The notes below the pieces were generated by a model. The model was not told the DNA's origin, did no database searches, and worked only from the letters and a program-made list of their open reading frames with translations. From the NCBI GenBank assembly GCA_020636255.1, contig JACJYE010000018.1, positions 9,099 through 73,098 on the forward strand: a stretch of DNA of 64,000 nt. Direction: 5' to 3'. The position numbers and the translations under genes are program-made. Origin of the DNA: Lewinellaceae bacterium. Its GTDB lineage: Bacteria; Bacteroidota; Bacteroidia; Chitinophagales; Saprospiraceae. Of this stretch, positions 52,850 through 61,217 are shown in pieces. Within the stretch, counting starts at the first letter, position 1. Each line of letters begins with the position of its first letter.

Positions 52850-52969
52850 ATGATTATGTTCAAGAATGCCATAAAAAAGCATGGCAAGGTGGCGCTCATA
52901 GCTTATCTTTGTTGGTGTATGCTAAAGGGCCTTGCCTTCCTCGCACTGGGAGGATATTTGCTTCAATAA
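52850..52969 (+). CDS. Possible 39-residue single-span membrane protein
   Basis: A frame from ATG 52850 to TAA 52969 gives a basic start (MIMFKNAIKKHGK) followed by one hydrophobic helix (VALIAYLCWCMLKGLAFLAL, then GGYLLQ). The lysine-rich head and single helix give a positive-inside orientation and resemble short membrane peptides common in Bacteroidota. It lies 41 bases after the methyltransferase gene and just before a hairpin, as the last gene of a transcript would. Coding is plausible, not proven; an internal ATG at 52856 is an alternative start. Confidence 0.5.
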   Translation: MIMFKNAIKKHGKVALIAYLCWCMLKGLAFLALGGYLLQ

Positions 52970-52976
52970 TAAAAAA

Positions 52977-53014
52977 GCGGCCAAATTCCGGGCATACTAC
53001 CGGGGTTTGGCCGC
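52977..53014 (+). terminator. Hairpin GCGGCCAAA/TTTGGCCGC
   Basis: A perfect 9-bp outer stem with a further CCGG-type pairing inside, 7 bases after the small membrane gene. There is an A-run on the left side and no T-run on the right, so on the plus strand it is only a probable terminator. Confidence 0.5.
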
Positions 53015-53063
53015 AACGCCCCCAGGGAAACCATTCAAATAAACCGGCAAATAATTGCAGCCC

Positions 53064-56000
53064 ATGTTCAACCGAAGACCTTCATACTACCTGTTTTTTC
53101 TCATTTTCGGAGCCAGCATGAACCAGCCTGTTGCCGGGCAGGCCCTCTTTCAAAACCCCCAGATCCTGGACGAGAGCCAGGGGCTGCCTTCCTCTATAAT
53201 CACCAAGATCGTCAAAGACCACCAGGGGTTTATCTGGATCGGCACCGACAAAGGCCTGTGCAGGTTCGACGGCTCGGTGATACAGCTTTTCCTGCCCCAG
53301 GAAGGCGATTCCACTTCTATCTCCGGAGAGATCATCGTAGATATACTGCCCGATAGTATTACGAAGAAGGTTTGGGTGGCCACCACTGCCAACCTGTCGG
53401 CCTTCGATATGAAAAGCGGCCAGTTCAGAAACTTCGTGGCGCTGCCGGGCCAGCCCAACGGCCCTCCGGATAACTTCCCGCATTGCCTGTTCCAGGATAA
53501 AAAGGGGCGGATATGGATCGGCTTTCGGGACAATGGCTTATATCGCTATCGTACCGAAACGGATGATTTCGTACAGGAGTTTTGCCCTGCCGCCCTCGAC
53601 AACCATGATGAGCCCGGTTGCCAATCCGTGAACGATATATGCGCCGACCCGGCCAACGACAACGTTATCTGGCTGGCATCCAAAGGCGCCTATCGCTTCA
53701 ACATGGCCACAAAGCAGGCCGAACGCTACCTGTACCCACACCCGCATCAGAGAACCAGAGAACTGGCCAACAGCATTCGTTGCATATATGCCCATACCGA
53801 CGGCAAGGTTTATTATGGCGTCTGGTATGAAGGCGTGTTCGTTGTCGACCCCAAAAGCGGCGCCGTTTCACATTTCGAACCCGATTGCATCCCACAGGGC
53901 TATCCTTTCCGAAGGGATGTCATCAGCAACCTGTACCCCAGGTCAGATCACGAATTCTGGATCAGCTCCTGGAAAGGGCTCCAGCTGTATGACTCAAAAA
54001 GCAATTGCGTCACCCAGTATTGGGAAAACAACTCCAGGGAGGGCAAGTGGTACAGCGTCGACTACGTCGACGAGGCCCAAAGGGCATGGTCAGCTTCCAA
54101 AGGGCAAGGCCTGTTGATATACAACCCATTGGTGCAGCAGTTCCAAACCAGTTTTTATGAAAAGGAGTCCTCCGAAATGCTCTGCATCACCAGAAAGATA
54201 CTGGAAGACACGCTGCGTAACAAGCTGTACGTCCTGGCTCAGGCCGGCCAGGGGCTATATGTCCTTAGCCAGGCTACCGGTAAATGGGAAACTGTGTTGC
54301 CGCCGGAAGGCTTTAACAGCCGGGAAGATTCCTCTTTCCAGGGATGGGACATGACCTTTCTGGACAACGGCAAGCTCTTCATCGTCGATGACACCGGCTT
54401 TTTTATCTACCGCCCGGGCGCCAGGCGCCTGGAGCGTTTTTACCTGCAATCGCCAAAAGAGAACGCCCGCCTGCGCAAGGTGCAAAAGGACCACCTGGGT
54501 ATGCTTTGGGTAACCGGTTACGGCTGGCCCATACAACGGATCGACCTGAAGCAGCAGTCCATATACACCTTCGACGATGAGCTGAAGCAGGTTTGGCCAG
54601 GGCGCCTGGGCGCCGACCATATCGAAGAAGACAAGAACGGGAACCTGTGGATGCGGGAGAATAACGGCCTGCTGGTATACCTGCGCGACAAAAACAAATT
54701 CCTGTACACCCCTTACCAGGTGGGAAGCACACGGGCCTTCCGCGGCATGGGCCACCTGGAAGCCGGCCCGAACGGCGATATCTGGGTGGCCACCAACCAG
54801 GGCTACCTTGGTTATGCTCATGCCGACAGCGCAGAGCTCGGGCTCATCCGCCTGTACACCCGGGCCGACGGCCTGATCGGTAAAAGCGTCTGGATGGTGA
54901 AACTGCTGGACAGCCAGCTGCTGGTATTTACCGACGAGGCCATCCAGCGCTTCAATACGACTACCCGTGCATTCGAGGCGCATTTCGACCTCGGCTACGG
55001 ACTGGGCAAATACGACGATGCCTGCACCCGGCTGGCTTCCGGCGCGCTGGCAGTGGGCAAACGCAAATCGATAGCCTTCTTTCATCCCGAAAAATTGCTC
55101 ATCAACCGCGAGTTGCCCAAACCCTACGTCACCGTTTTCAATGTGTTTGACCAAAAATGGCGGCTGAGGAATGACCCCAACCGGCCCGACACCGTATTCC
55201 TGAGCCCCCGGCAGAACTTCTTTTCCTTCGAGTTTTCCGCCATAGCCTACAACATGCCCAGCGACCTGCGGTACCTTTACCAGCTGGATGGCTTCGACGA
55301 AGCCTGGCAGGACGGCACTGAGCGCAAATTTGCCGCCTATACCAATGTTCCGGGCGGCGATTACGTGTTCAAGGTAAAAGCGATCAACAATGAAGGGTTT
55401 GCCTATGAGCAGCCCCTTACCCTGTTCATCCACATTTCTACCGTATGGTGGAAATCGTGGTGGTTCTGGTTGCTGAGCGGGCTGGCGCTGCTCGGCATCG
55501 CCTGGGGCGCATACCGCTACAAGATCGGGCAGGTCAGGAAAGAAGAACGCCTCAAAGCGGATTACGAGCAAAAACTGGCAGGTGTCGAACTGAGCGCATT
55601 ACGGGCGCAAATGAACCCCCATTTCATTTTCAACAGCCTCAACTCCATCGAATACTACATCATCAACAACGAACAGGAGAAGGCCAGCGACTACCTCAAC
55701 CGCTTTTCACGGCTCATCCGGCTCATCCTCCAGAATTCAAAAAGCACGATCGTACCTTTAAAGGACGACCTGGAAGCCCTGCGGCTCTATATCGAAATGG
55801 AAAGCATGCGCTTCGACAACCTTTTCGGCTACGAAGTAAAGATCGAGGCCGGGCTGGATATGGATAGCACCCTGATACCGCCCATGCTGCTCCAGCCTTA
55901 TGTGGAGAATGCGATCTGGCATGGCCTCATGCAAAAAAAGGGCGAGAAAGGCAAACTCGACCTTTGTATACGCCGCGAGAACGGCCACCTGCTCTGCATC

Positions 56001-56213
56001 ATCGAAGACAACGGGATCGGGCGGGAAGCGGCCCGCCTGCTCAGGTCCAAATCGGGCGCGCTGCGGAAGTCCTTTGGCATGAAGATCACCAGCGACCGCA
56101 TCTCCCTGCTGAATAAAATTTCAAAGGCCAACGCCTCTGTACATATTTTCGACCTGAAAAACGGCAACGGCCTGGCAACGGGCACGAGGGTCGAACTCAT
56201 CATTCCACTATAA
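53064..56213 (+). CDS. Propeller-type LytS-family sensor histidine kinase
   Basis: 1049 residues. A signal peptide (to about residue 27) precedes two-component-regulator propeller repeats (about 30-690; FIWIGTDKGLCRFDG, IWIGFRDNGLYRY), a Y_Y_Y domain (about 715-785; FEFSAIAYNMPSDLRYLYQLDGF), a transmembrane helix (about 796-818) and a His_kinase/HATPase module with H853 in MNPHFIFNSLNSIEYY and G1 EDNGIGREAA. The ATG at 53064 is used; TTG at 53055 would add three residues. It should sense a periplasmic ligand and phosphorylate the LytTR regulator encoded 12 bases downstream. The ligand is unknown. Confidence 0.95.
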   Translation: MFNRRPSYYLFFLIFGASMNQPVAGQALFQNPQILDESQGLPSSIITKIVKDHQGFIWIGTDKGLCRFDGSVIQLFLPQEGDSTSISGEIIVDILPDSITKKVWVATTANLSAFDMKSGQFRNFVALPGQPNGPPDNFPHCLFQDKKGRIWIGFRDNGLYRYRTETDDFVQEFCPAALDNHDEPGCQSVNDICADPANDNVIWLASKGAYRFNMATKQAERYLYPHPHQRTRELANSIRCIYAHTDGKVYYGVWYEGVFVVDPKSGAVSHFEPDCIPQGYPFRRDVISNLYPRSDHEFWISSWKGLQLYDSKSNCVTQYWENNSREGKWYSVDYVDEAQRAWSASKGQGLLIYNPLVQQFQTSFYEKESSEMLCITRKILEDTLRNKLYVLAQAGQGLYVLSQATGKWETVLPPEGFNSREDSSFQGWDMTFLDNGKLFIVDDTGFFIYRPGARRLERFYLQSPKENARLRKVQKDHLGMLWVTGYGWPIQRIDLKQQSIYTFDDELKQVWPGRLGADHIEEDKNGNLWMRENNGLLVYLRDKNKFLYTPYQVGSTRAFRGMGHLEAGPNGDIWVATNQGYLGYAHADSAELGLIRLYTRADGLIGKSVWMVKLLDSQLLVFTDEAIQRFNTTTRAFEAHFDLGYGLGKYDDACTRLASGALAVGKRKSIAFFHPEKLLINRELPKPYVTVFNVFDQKWRLRNDPNRPDTVFLSPRQNFFSFEFSAIAYNMPSDLRYLYQLDGFDEAWQDGTERKFAAYTNVPGGDYVFKVKAINNEGFAYEQPLTLFIHISTVWWKSWWFWLLSGLALLGIAWGAYRYKIGQVRKEERLKADYEQKLAGVELSALRAQMNPHFIFNSLNSIEYYIINNEQEKASDYLNRFSRLIRLILQNSKSTIVPLKDDLEALRLYIEMESMRFDNLFGYEVKIEAGLDMDSTLIPPMLLQPYVENAIWHGLMQKKGEKGKLDLCIRRENGHLLCIIEDNGIGREAARLLRSKSGALRKSFGMKITSDRISLLNKISKANASVHIFDLKNGNGLATGTRVELIIPL

Positions 56214-56225
56214 AACCCAGCAGCC

Positions 56226-56969
56226 ATGATAAAAGCCGTTTTAGTTGACGACGAAAAACACTCCCTGGCCACTCTGGCATGGAAACTCGACAAGTTCTGC
56301 CCCGAAGTGGAGATCGTAGCCCAGTTTACCGACTCACACGAAGCGCTGGAATACCTGCGTAATACCCCGCCCGACCTGGTGTTCCTCGACATCGAGATGC
56401 CCCGCCTCAATGGGTTCGAGGTACTGGAAGAGTTTGGTGGGCAGGCGCCTTTCGAAGTCATCTTTACAACGGCGTATGACGAGTTCGGCATCCGGGCCGT
56501 CAAGGTGAATGCGCTGGACTACCTGCTCAAACCCGTACAGAACCAGGAGCTGAAGGACGCGCTCGAAAAGTTCCTGCGCAAAGGCAACAAGGCCATGCAG
56601 GTGCTCTTCAGCAACCAGAAAGAAGCCACTCCGCCCATGCCGGACCGGATCGCGCTGGCTACCAAGGAAAGTATAGAATTCGTAGCGCCGGAAGATATCA
56701 TCCTCTGTACCTCCGACAGCAACTACACGATGATCCACCTGACGAACGGCCGCAAAAAGCTGATCTCCAAAACCCTCAAGGACGTGGAGGAATGGCTGGC
56801 GCCGTTCAATTTCTTCCGCGCCCACCATTCGCACCTCGTCAACCTACAGCACATCAGGGAGTACGTAAGGGCCGACGGTGGGTACCTGCTGCTGTCCAAT
56901 AAGATGACCCTGCCCGTAGCCCGGAACAGGAAGGATGAGCTCCTGAAGATGATCAAAGCGGAGCATTAG
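56226..56969 (+). CDS. LytTR-type response regulator
   Basis: 247 residues. A receiver domain (1-120) with acidic pocket VDDE, phospho-acceptor D55 (VFLDIEMP) and K in LLKPV is followed by a LytTR DNA-binding domain (about 140-245; IILCTSDSNYTMIHLTNGRK, FFRAHHSHLVNLQHIREYV). It forms an operon with the propeller LytS kinase. Its target promoters cannot be named; LytTR regulators bind paired direct repeats. Its TAG stop codon overlaps the start of a palindromic repeat. Confidence 0.96.
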   Translation: MIKAVLVDDEKHSLATLAWKLDKFCPEVEIVAQFTDSHEALEYLRNTPPDLVFLDIEMPRLNGFEVLEEFGGQAPFEVIFTTAYDEFGIRAVKVNALDYLLKPVQNQELKDALEKFLRKGNKAMQVLFSNQKEATPPMPDRIALATKESIEFVAPEDIILCTSDSNYTMIHLTNGRKKLISKTLKDVEEWLAPFNFFRAHHSHLVNLQHIREYVRADGGYLLLSNKMTLPVARNRKDELLKMIKAEH

Positions 56970-57023
56970 AACTTGTTTGGAGGCCGGATTTGAGCTGCAA
57001 AGGCTGGCCTCCAAACAAGCTTT
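56968..57023. repeat. Palindromic GCTTGTTTGGAGGCC element, shortest form
   Basis: The left arm AGAACTTGTTTGGAGGCC (56968-56985) and right arm GGCCTCCAAACAAGCTT (57006-57022) enclose about 20 bases. TTA flanks both ends. It lies between the convergent LytTR and PAS-cyclase genes, where it could act as a two-way terminator. Confidence 0.9.
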
Positions 57024-57033
57024 TATGCAGCTC

Positions 57034-58353
57034 TCATAGATGCTGAAGCCTGGCGATGGCCTCTTCGAGCGCTACCCTGGCCGCTGATTTGTCGGATCCG
57101 TTAAGTTTTTGAAAATCGATCTGCAGCTGGAACCCATCCAGTTCTGTTTGTAGCGATCCTCCCTGCTGTTTCAATTCCTCCTGCAGGCCCACCACCTCGT
57201 AAGTCTGAACGGGATAGGCGATGCCTTTCAGCCTGGCCTCTCCTTTTTTGCGGCAGGATATCTCTTCCTTGACCAGGGCATAAGTGTGGTGGGAGATAAG
57301 GATCTGGCCAGCCTTCGCGGCGCTTTCCAGGCGGCTGGCGAGGTTTACCTCTCCACCGACGATGGTATAGTCGAGCCGTTCTTCTGAGCCGAAGTTGCCA
57401 ACGGTGCAAAAGCCGGAATTGATGCCCATACGCACCTGGAAGGGGCGGCCGATGCCATGTTTTTCCCATTCTCTCTGAAAGCTGGAGAGCTTGCGCTTCA
57501 TAGCCAGCGCCATTTTGACGCAGGCAATGGCATCTCCTCTTTCCCCGAGGCTTTCCGGGTCGCCGAAAAAGATCATAATGGCGTCACCGATATACTTGTC
57601 GATAGTGCCGCCGTATTCCAGTGCTATCTTCGACATCTCATCGAGGTATCTGTTCAGCAGTTGGGCCAACACTTCGGGTTCCACCCTGTCGGCCATGCCC
57701 GAAAAGTCATGGATGTCGGAAAAAAACACAGTCAGCTTCTTGCGGTAGGATTCAATCTTCACATCCCTTTTGCCCTGGAAGATAGAATCGTACACCTGCC
57801 GGGAAAGATATTTCGCCAGTTTGTTCGACAGCGATTCCAGTTCCTGGTTCTTTTCGCGGGCCAGCTTATTGGCCGCTCTTAGTTTTCGGGCCTGCTCCTT
57901 GAGCCGTTCCCTGCTTTTGAGCACTTCCGCCTCAGACTGTTTCCGGCTGGAAATATCGCGGATGATGCCACAGAAGCAGGCCCGCCCTTCCGACTGCCAG
58001 GTTGAGAGGGAAAGCTCGATAGGAAAAACCCGCCCACTGATATGCATCCCTAATAATTCTACCGTTTGGCCGATGACGTGGCGTGGGCCGCCCAGAGCCA
58101 CTCTTCGCAAGCCTTGCTCGTGTTGTTTGCGAAATTGTACGGGGATGATGATAGACAGCGGGCGGCCCAGGGCCTCCTGCTCGGCATACCCGAAAAGCTT
58201 TTCTGCTGCAGGATTCCATGACAGTATGATGCCCCGTTCATTGGAAGATATGATGGCATCATTCGTGGAATGTGTGATAGCCTGCAGGTGCTCCAACTGG
58301 TGTAATACAGATGCATCGCTGTCAGGCAGGGTAAGGTAGGGTTGCATAAGCAT
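57034..58353 (-). CDS. PAS-class III adenylate/guanylate cyclase
   Basis: 439 residues, no signal peptide or membrane span. A PAS domain (about 18-140; HSTNDAIISSNERGIILSWNPAAEKLFGYAEQE) is followed by a coiled-coil linker (about 145-190) and a class III cyclase domain (about 205-345). Metal Asp residues are in FFSDIHDFSG and YIGDAIMIFFGD, a substrate-side Lys in TIDKYIG, and the transition-state Asn/Arg in VNLASRLE. The residue that usually pairs with the Lys (Asp or Thr) appears as Gly in VGGEVNLA, so ATP versus GTP use cannot be predicted. Two nearby in-frame ATGs (58353 and 58347) are equally possible starts. Confidence 0.92.
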   Translation of the reverse strand: MLMQPYLTLPDSDASVLHQLEHLQAITHSTNDAIISSNERGIILSWNPAAEKLFGYAEQEALGRPLSIIIPVQFRKQHEQGLRRVALGGPRHVIGQTVELLGMHISGRVFPIELSLSTWQSEGRACFCGIIRDISSRKQSEAEVLKSRERLKEQARKLRAANKLAREKNQELESLSNKLAKYLSRQVYDSIFQGKRDVKIESYRKKLTVFFSDIHDFSGMADRVEPEVLAQLLNRYLDEMSKIALEYGGTIDKYIGDAIMIFFGDPESLGERGDAIACVKMALAMKRKLSSFQREWEKHGIGRPFQVRMGINSGFCTVGNFGSEERLDYTIVGGEVNLASRLESAAKAGQILISHHTYALVKEEISCRKKGEARLKGIAYPVQTYEVVGLQEELKQQGGSLQTELDGFQLQIDFQKLNGSDKSAARVALEEAIARLQHL

Positions 58354-58546
58354 GAGTTGTATGGGTTTTAGAATAATCCGCTGGTGGAATAAATGTCCGG
58401 CTTTTGGCGCGGAACCGTGCGGCCCATTAGCCTGTAGCAGGGCTTATTGAGCAGTTGGTACACTATAAAAGCCGGCCCGGGCTGTCAGCCTCTGCTCGAT
58501 AAACCGGCCAAACAGCTAGGCCACCCCCACCGATGAATCATCCGTA

Positions 58547-58578
58547 TTTGCCCCGGGCACTGTTAACACCTAGATTTG
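58547..58578 (+). promoter_or_regulatory. Consensus promoter TTTG-N20-TAGATTTG
   Basis: TTTG at 58547-58550 and TAGATTTG at 58571-58578, separated by 20 bases, are a full match to the Bacteroidota primary-sigma consensus and the best in the window. It points to the PIG-L gene, about 200 bases away across a repeat element. Confidence 0.7.
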
Positions 58579-58617
58579 CATCAAGAAATCACCCGAATTT
58601 AAAAACACCTGAAACCT

Positions 58618-58769
58618 TAGGCCGGATTTGATAGCGAAAAGTGTCAATTTTTTGGTGAGGTGAGGCGTTTTTCGAAGGGCGTACCCGGAGGTACGGCCAA
58701 GAAAAAGAACGAAGCATCACCGAAAAAGTGGCCTTTTTTAGCTCAAAGGCTGGCCTCCAAACAAGCTCT
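58618..58769. repeat. Palindromic element, long form with truncated left arm
   Basis: The interior is nearly identical to 39339-39468, including CGAAGGGCGTACCCGGAGG. The right arm GGCCTCCAAACAAGCTCT is intact (58752-58769). The outer 13 bases of the left arm are missing, leaving TTAGGCCGGATTTG. It ends 10 bases before the PIG-L start codon. Confidence 0.88.
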
Positions 58770-58779
58770 TAACTAACAA

Positions 58780-59658
58780 ATGAAAGCAGTCAACAACAAA
58801 CGGCTGATGTGTATTGTCGCCCATCCTGATGACGAGTCGTTGGGCATGGGCGGCACTTTGGCCAAATACGCCAGTGAAGGCGTGCAAACCTACCTGCTCA
58901 TGGCCACCAAAGGCGAAAGGGGCCGGTTCGGGACAGCCAGCGTTTCTCCAGGCATGGCTGTCGTAGGCCAGGCGCGGGCCCGGGAGCTGGAAGAGGCAGC
59001 ATCGATCCTCGGGATATCGGAAGTGAGCTTTCTGGGGTATATCGACGGCGTGCTGGATAAGGCCCTCCCGGCAGAGGCCATCGCCAGGATCAGCCGCAAC
59101 ATCAGGAGGGTAAGGCCGCAGGTGGTGCTCACCTTCGGCCCGGAAGGCGCCTACGGGCACCCCGACCACATTGCCATTTCACAGTTTACCACTGCTGCTA
59201 TCGTACAGGCCGCCAACCCTTATCATGAAACGCGGGGCCTACAGCCGCACAGCGTATCCAAGCTCTACTATATGGCCTGGCCACCGGCCAAATGGGATGT
59301 ATTCCAGTCTGCATTCAAAGAACTGGTTTCCAAGGTCGACGGCGTACGCCGGCAGGCAACACCCTATCCCGACTGGGCCATTACCACCCGTATCGATACC
59401 TCTGCCTACTGGCAAACCGCCTGGAAGGCCATCCGGCGCCACAAAACGCAAATGGCCATTTACGGCCAATTGGAACAACTTTCCGAAGCCCAGCATTTAA
59501 CTTTGTGGGGCAGCCAGGAATTCTACCGGGCCTTCAGCCTGGTGAACGGCGGCCGCCAAACCGAAAGCTGCCTTTTTGAAGGCATAAATGAAAATGGCCA
59601 ATCCATAGATCATGAACACGACAACCAAAATACCATCCGCCAGGTTTGGGAAAATTGA
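58780..59658 (+). CDS. PIG-L family zinc deacetylase
   Basis: 292 residues. The zinc/active-site motif AHPDDES (about residues 14-20) and the third His in GPEGAYGHPDHIAIS (about 126-140) identify a LmbE/PIG-L deacetylase, as in MshB, BshB and N-acetylglucosaminyl deacetylases. Length and overall shape suit a small-molecule thiol or amino-sugar substrate. Its last 47 bases overlap the start of the PLP decarboxylase in another frame, implying coupled translation. No bacillithiol or mycothiol synthesis gene is seen nearby, so the substrate is open. Confidence 0.92.
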   Translation: MKAVNNKRLMCIVAHPDDESLGMGGTLAKYASEGVQTYLLMATKGERGRFGTASVSPGMAVVGQARARELEEAASILGISEVSFLGYIDGVLDKALPAEAIARISRNIRRVRPQVVLTFGPEGAYGHPDHIAISQFTTAAIVQAANPYHETRGLQPHSVSKLYYMAWPPAKWDVFQSAFKELVSKVDGVRRQATPYPDWAITTRIDTSAYWQTAWKAIRRHKTQMAIYGQLEQLSEAQHLTLWGSQEFYRAFSLVNGGRQTESCLFEGINENGQSIDHEHDNQNTIRQVWEN

Positions 59659-61105
59659 ACTCGGGCCGGAAGCCTTCCGGCAACTGGGTTATGCCCTCGT
59701 CGACAGAATAAGCCAGCATCTGGATGAAGTCGCCGAAGGGCCCGTCACAATGGCCCCCACGGCAGAAGCCATAGGGGAAATGATCGGAAAGATCAGTAGC
59801 GCTGCGCCCGATGGACAGGAAGCGGGCATACTCCTGGAAAATACGGCCGAGCTGCTGTTCCGCCAGTCGCTCTTCAACGGCCACCCCAAGTTCTGGGGTT
59901 ATATCACTTCATCGCCAACCCCTATAGGCATACTCGGCGACCTGCTGGCCTCGGCCGTCAACGCCAACGTGGGCGCCTGGGCCCTCTCTCCGGTGGCTAC
60001 GGAGATCGAAAAGCAGACGGTAGAATGGATCGGCCGCTTTATGGGGTATCCCGCAGGGGGCGGGCTGATGGTGAGCGGCGGCAATATGGCCAATAACGTC
60101 GGCTTTCAGGCCGCCATACGCGCCAAAGCAGGGCCGCAGATACTGGAAGGCGGCCTGCGTAGCCTCGACAAACCGCTTACGGCCTATTGCTCGGGCCAAA
60201 CCCACACCTGGATACAGAAGTCCGCCAGCCTGTGCGGGCTGGGCGCCAACAGCATCCGCTGGATCGATACCGACGCGGAAGGCCGAATGAACCTGGAGCA
60301 CCTGCGCGGCCAGATCCAAAAAGATATCGCGGCAGGTTACGAACCGTTCCTGGTTGTAGGTACCGCCGGCTCGGTCAGCACCGGTGTGGTGGACCCCCTT
60401 GCCGGCATAGCAGAGATCTGCAAGCAATATAAACTCTGGTTTCATATCGACGGCGCCTATGGTGGTTTCGCCGGAGCGCTGCCTGAACTGCAGGGGCAGT
60501 TCAAAGGGCTGGAATCAGCCGATTCCATTGCGGTCGACCCGCACAAATGGCTGTACGCTCCCCTGGAGGCCGGCTGTACGCTGGTAAGAGACCCCAGGCA
60601 CCTGACGAATACTTTTTCTTACCATCCACCTTATTACAATTTCGAGGCGGAGCAGCTGAACTACGTAGACTATGGCCCGCAGAACTCCCGGGGCTTCCGG
60701 GCACTGAAAGTATGGCTGGCGGCCCAGCACCTGGGCATGGAAGGCTACCGGCAGCTGATCAGGGAAGATATCCAGCTTGCCCAATATGCCTTCGAACTGT
60801 TCAGCGGCCAGGATGATTTCGAAACGTTTTCCCGCCACCTGAGCATCGCCACCTTCCGTTATGTGCCGCCGGCACTGAAACCCCGCCTGGGAGATGAAGC
60901 TGTGGAAGCACACCTCAACCAGATGAACCAGGCTATCCTGAACCGCATCGAGGCCGAGGGGAAATACTTCATTTCAAAGGCCATGATCGGCGGCCGTTTC
61001 GCCCTGCGAATGTGTATCGTGAACTTCAGGTCTTCAGCTGAAGATGTTGAAGGCTTTCCGGCCTATGTGCGGGCGCTGGGGCAGGCAGAGGGCAGCGCGC
61101 GTTGA
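59612..61105 (+). CDS. PLP-dependent group II (aromatic/glutamate-type) decarboxylase
   Basis: 497 residues of the pyridoxal-dependent decarboxylase family. The PLP lysine is K312 in VDPHKWLYAPLEAG, with the phosphate/ring-binding region VSGGNMANNVGFQAA and the Asp-Ala motif WFHIDGAYGGFA, where the Asp pairs with the pyridine nitrogen. Relatives decarboxylate aromatic L-amino acids, glutamate or cysteine sulfinate; the substrate cannot be fixed by eye. The start at 59612 lies inside the PIG-L gene; later Met codons would remove conserved N-terminal sequence (FRQLGYALVDRI). Confidence 0.92.
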   Translation: MNTTTKIPSARFGKIELGPEAFRQLGYALVDRISQHLDEVAEGPVTMAPTAEAIGEMIGKISSAAPDGQEAGILLENTAELLFRQSLFNGHPKFWGYITSSPTPIGILGDLLASAVNANVGAWALSPVATEIEKQTVEWIGRFMGYPAGGGLMVSGGNMANNVGFQAAIRAKAGPQILEGGLRSLDKPLTAYCSGQTHTWIQKSASLCGLGANSIRWIDTDAEGRMNLEHLRGQIQKDIAAGYEPFLVVGTAGSVSTGVVDPLAGIAEICKQYKLWFHIDGAYGGFAGALPELQGQFKGLESADSIAVDPHKWLYAPLEAGCTLVRDPRHLTNTFSYHPPYYNFEAEQLNYVDYGPQNSRGFRALKVWLAAQHLGMEGYRQLIREDIQLAQYAFELFSGQDDFETFSRHLSIATFRYVPPALKPRLGDEAVEAHLNQMNQAILNRIEAEGKYFISKAMIGGRFALRMCIVNFRSSAEDVEGFPAYVRALGQAEGSAR

Positions 61106-61217
61106 GTTTAGCTCCGAGCTAAGGGACTGTTCAACGTTGCAGGTTTCACGTTTAAAGCGGGCCTGGATATCAAAGGATTGCGACTGCAGCGACACACTTG
61201 ATTGAACTAACCCCGAA

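Larger units (their letters stand above)
58354..58779. other. 426-base gene-free stretch between divergent genes
   Basis: It holds the upstream region of the PAS-cyclase, a consensus promoter pointing right (58547-58578), and a long palindromic repeat (58618-58769) between that promoter and the PIG-L start. Confidence 0.6.

Noticed and set aside
58738..59169. Antisense open frame opposite PIG-L
   Set aside because: It lies opposite the conserved AHPDDE deacetylase, and its end is repeat-derived.
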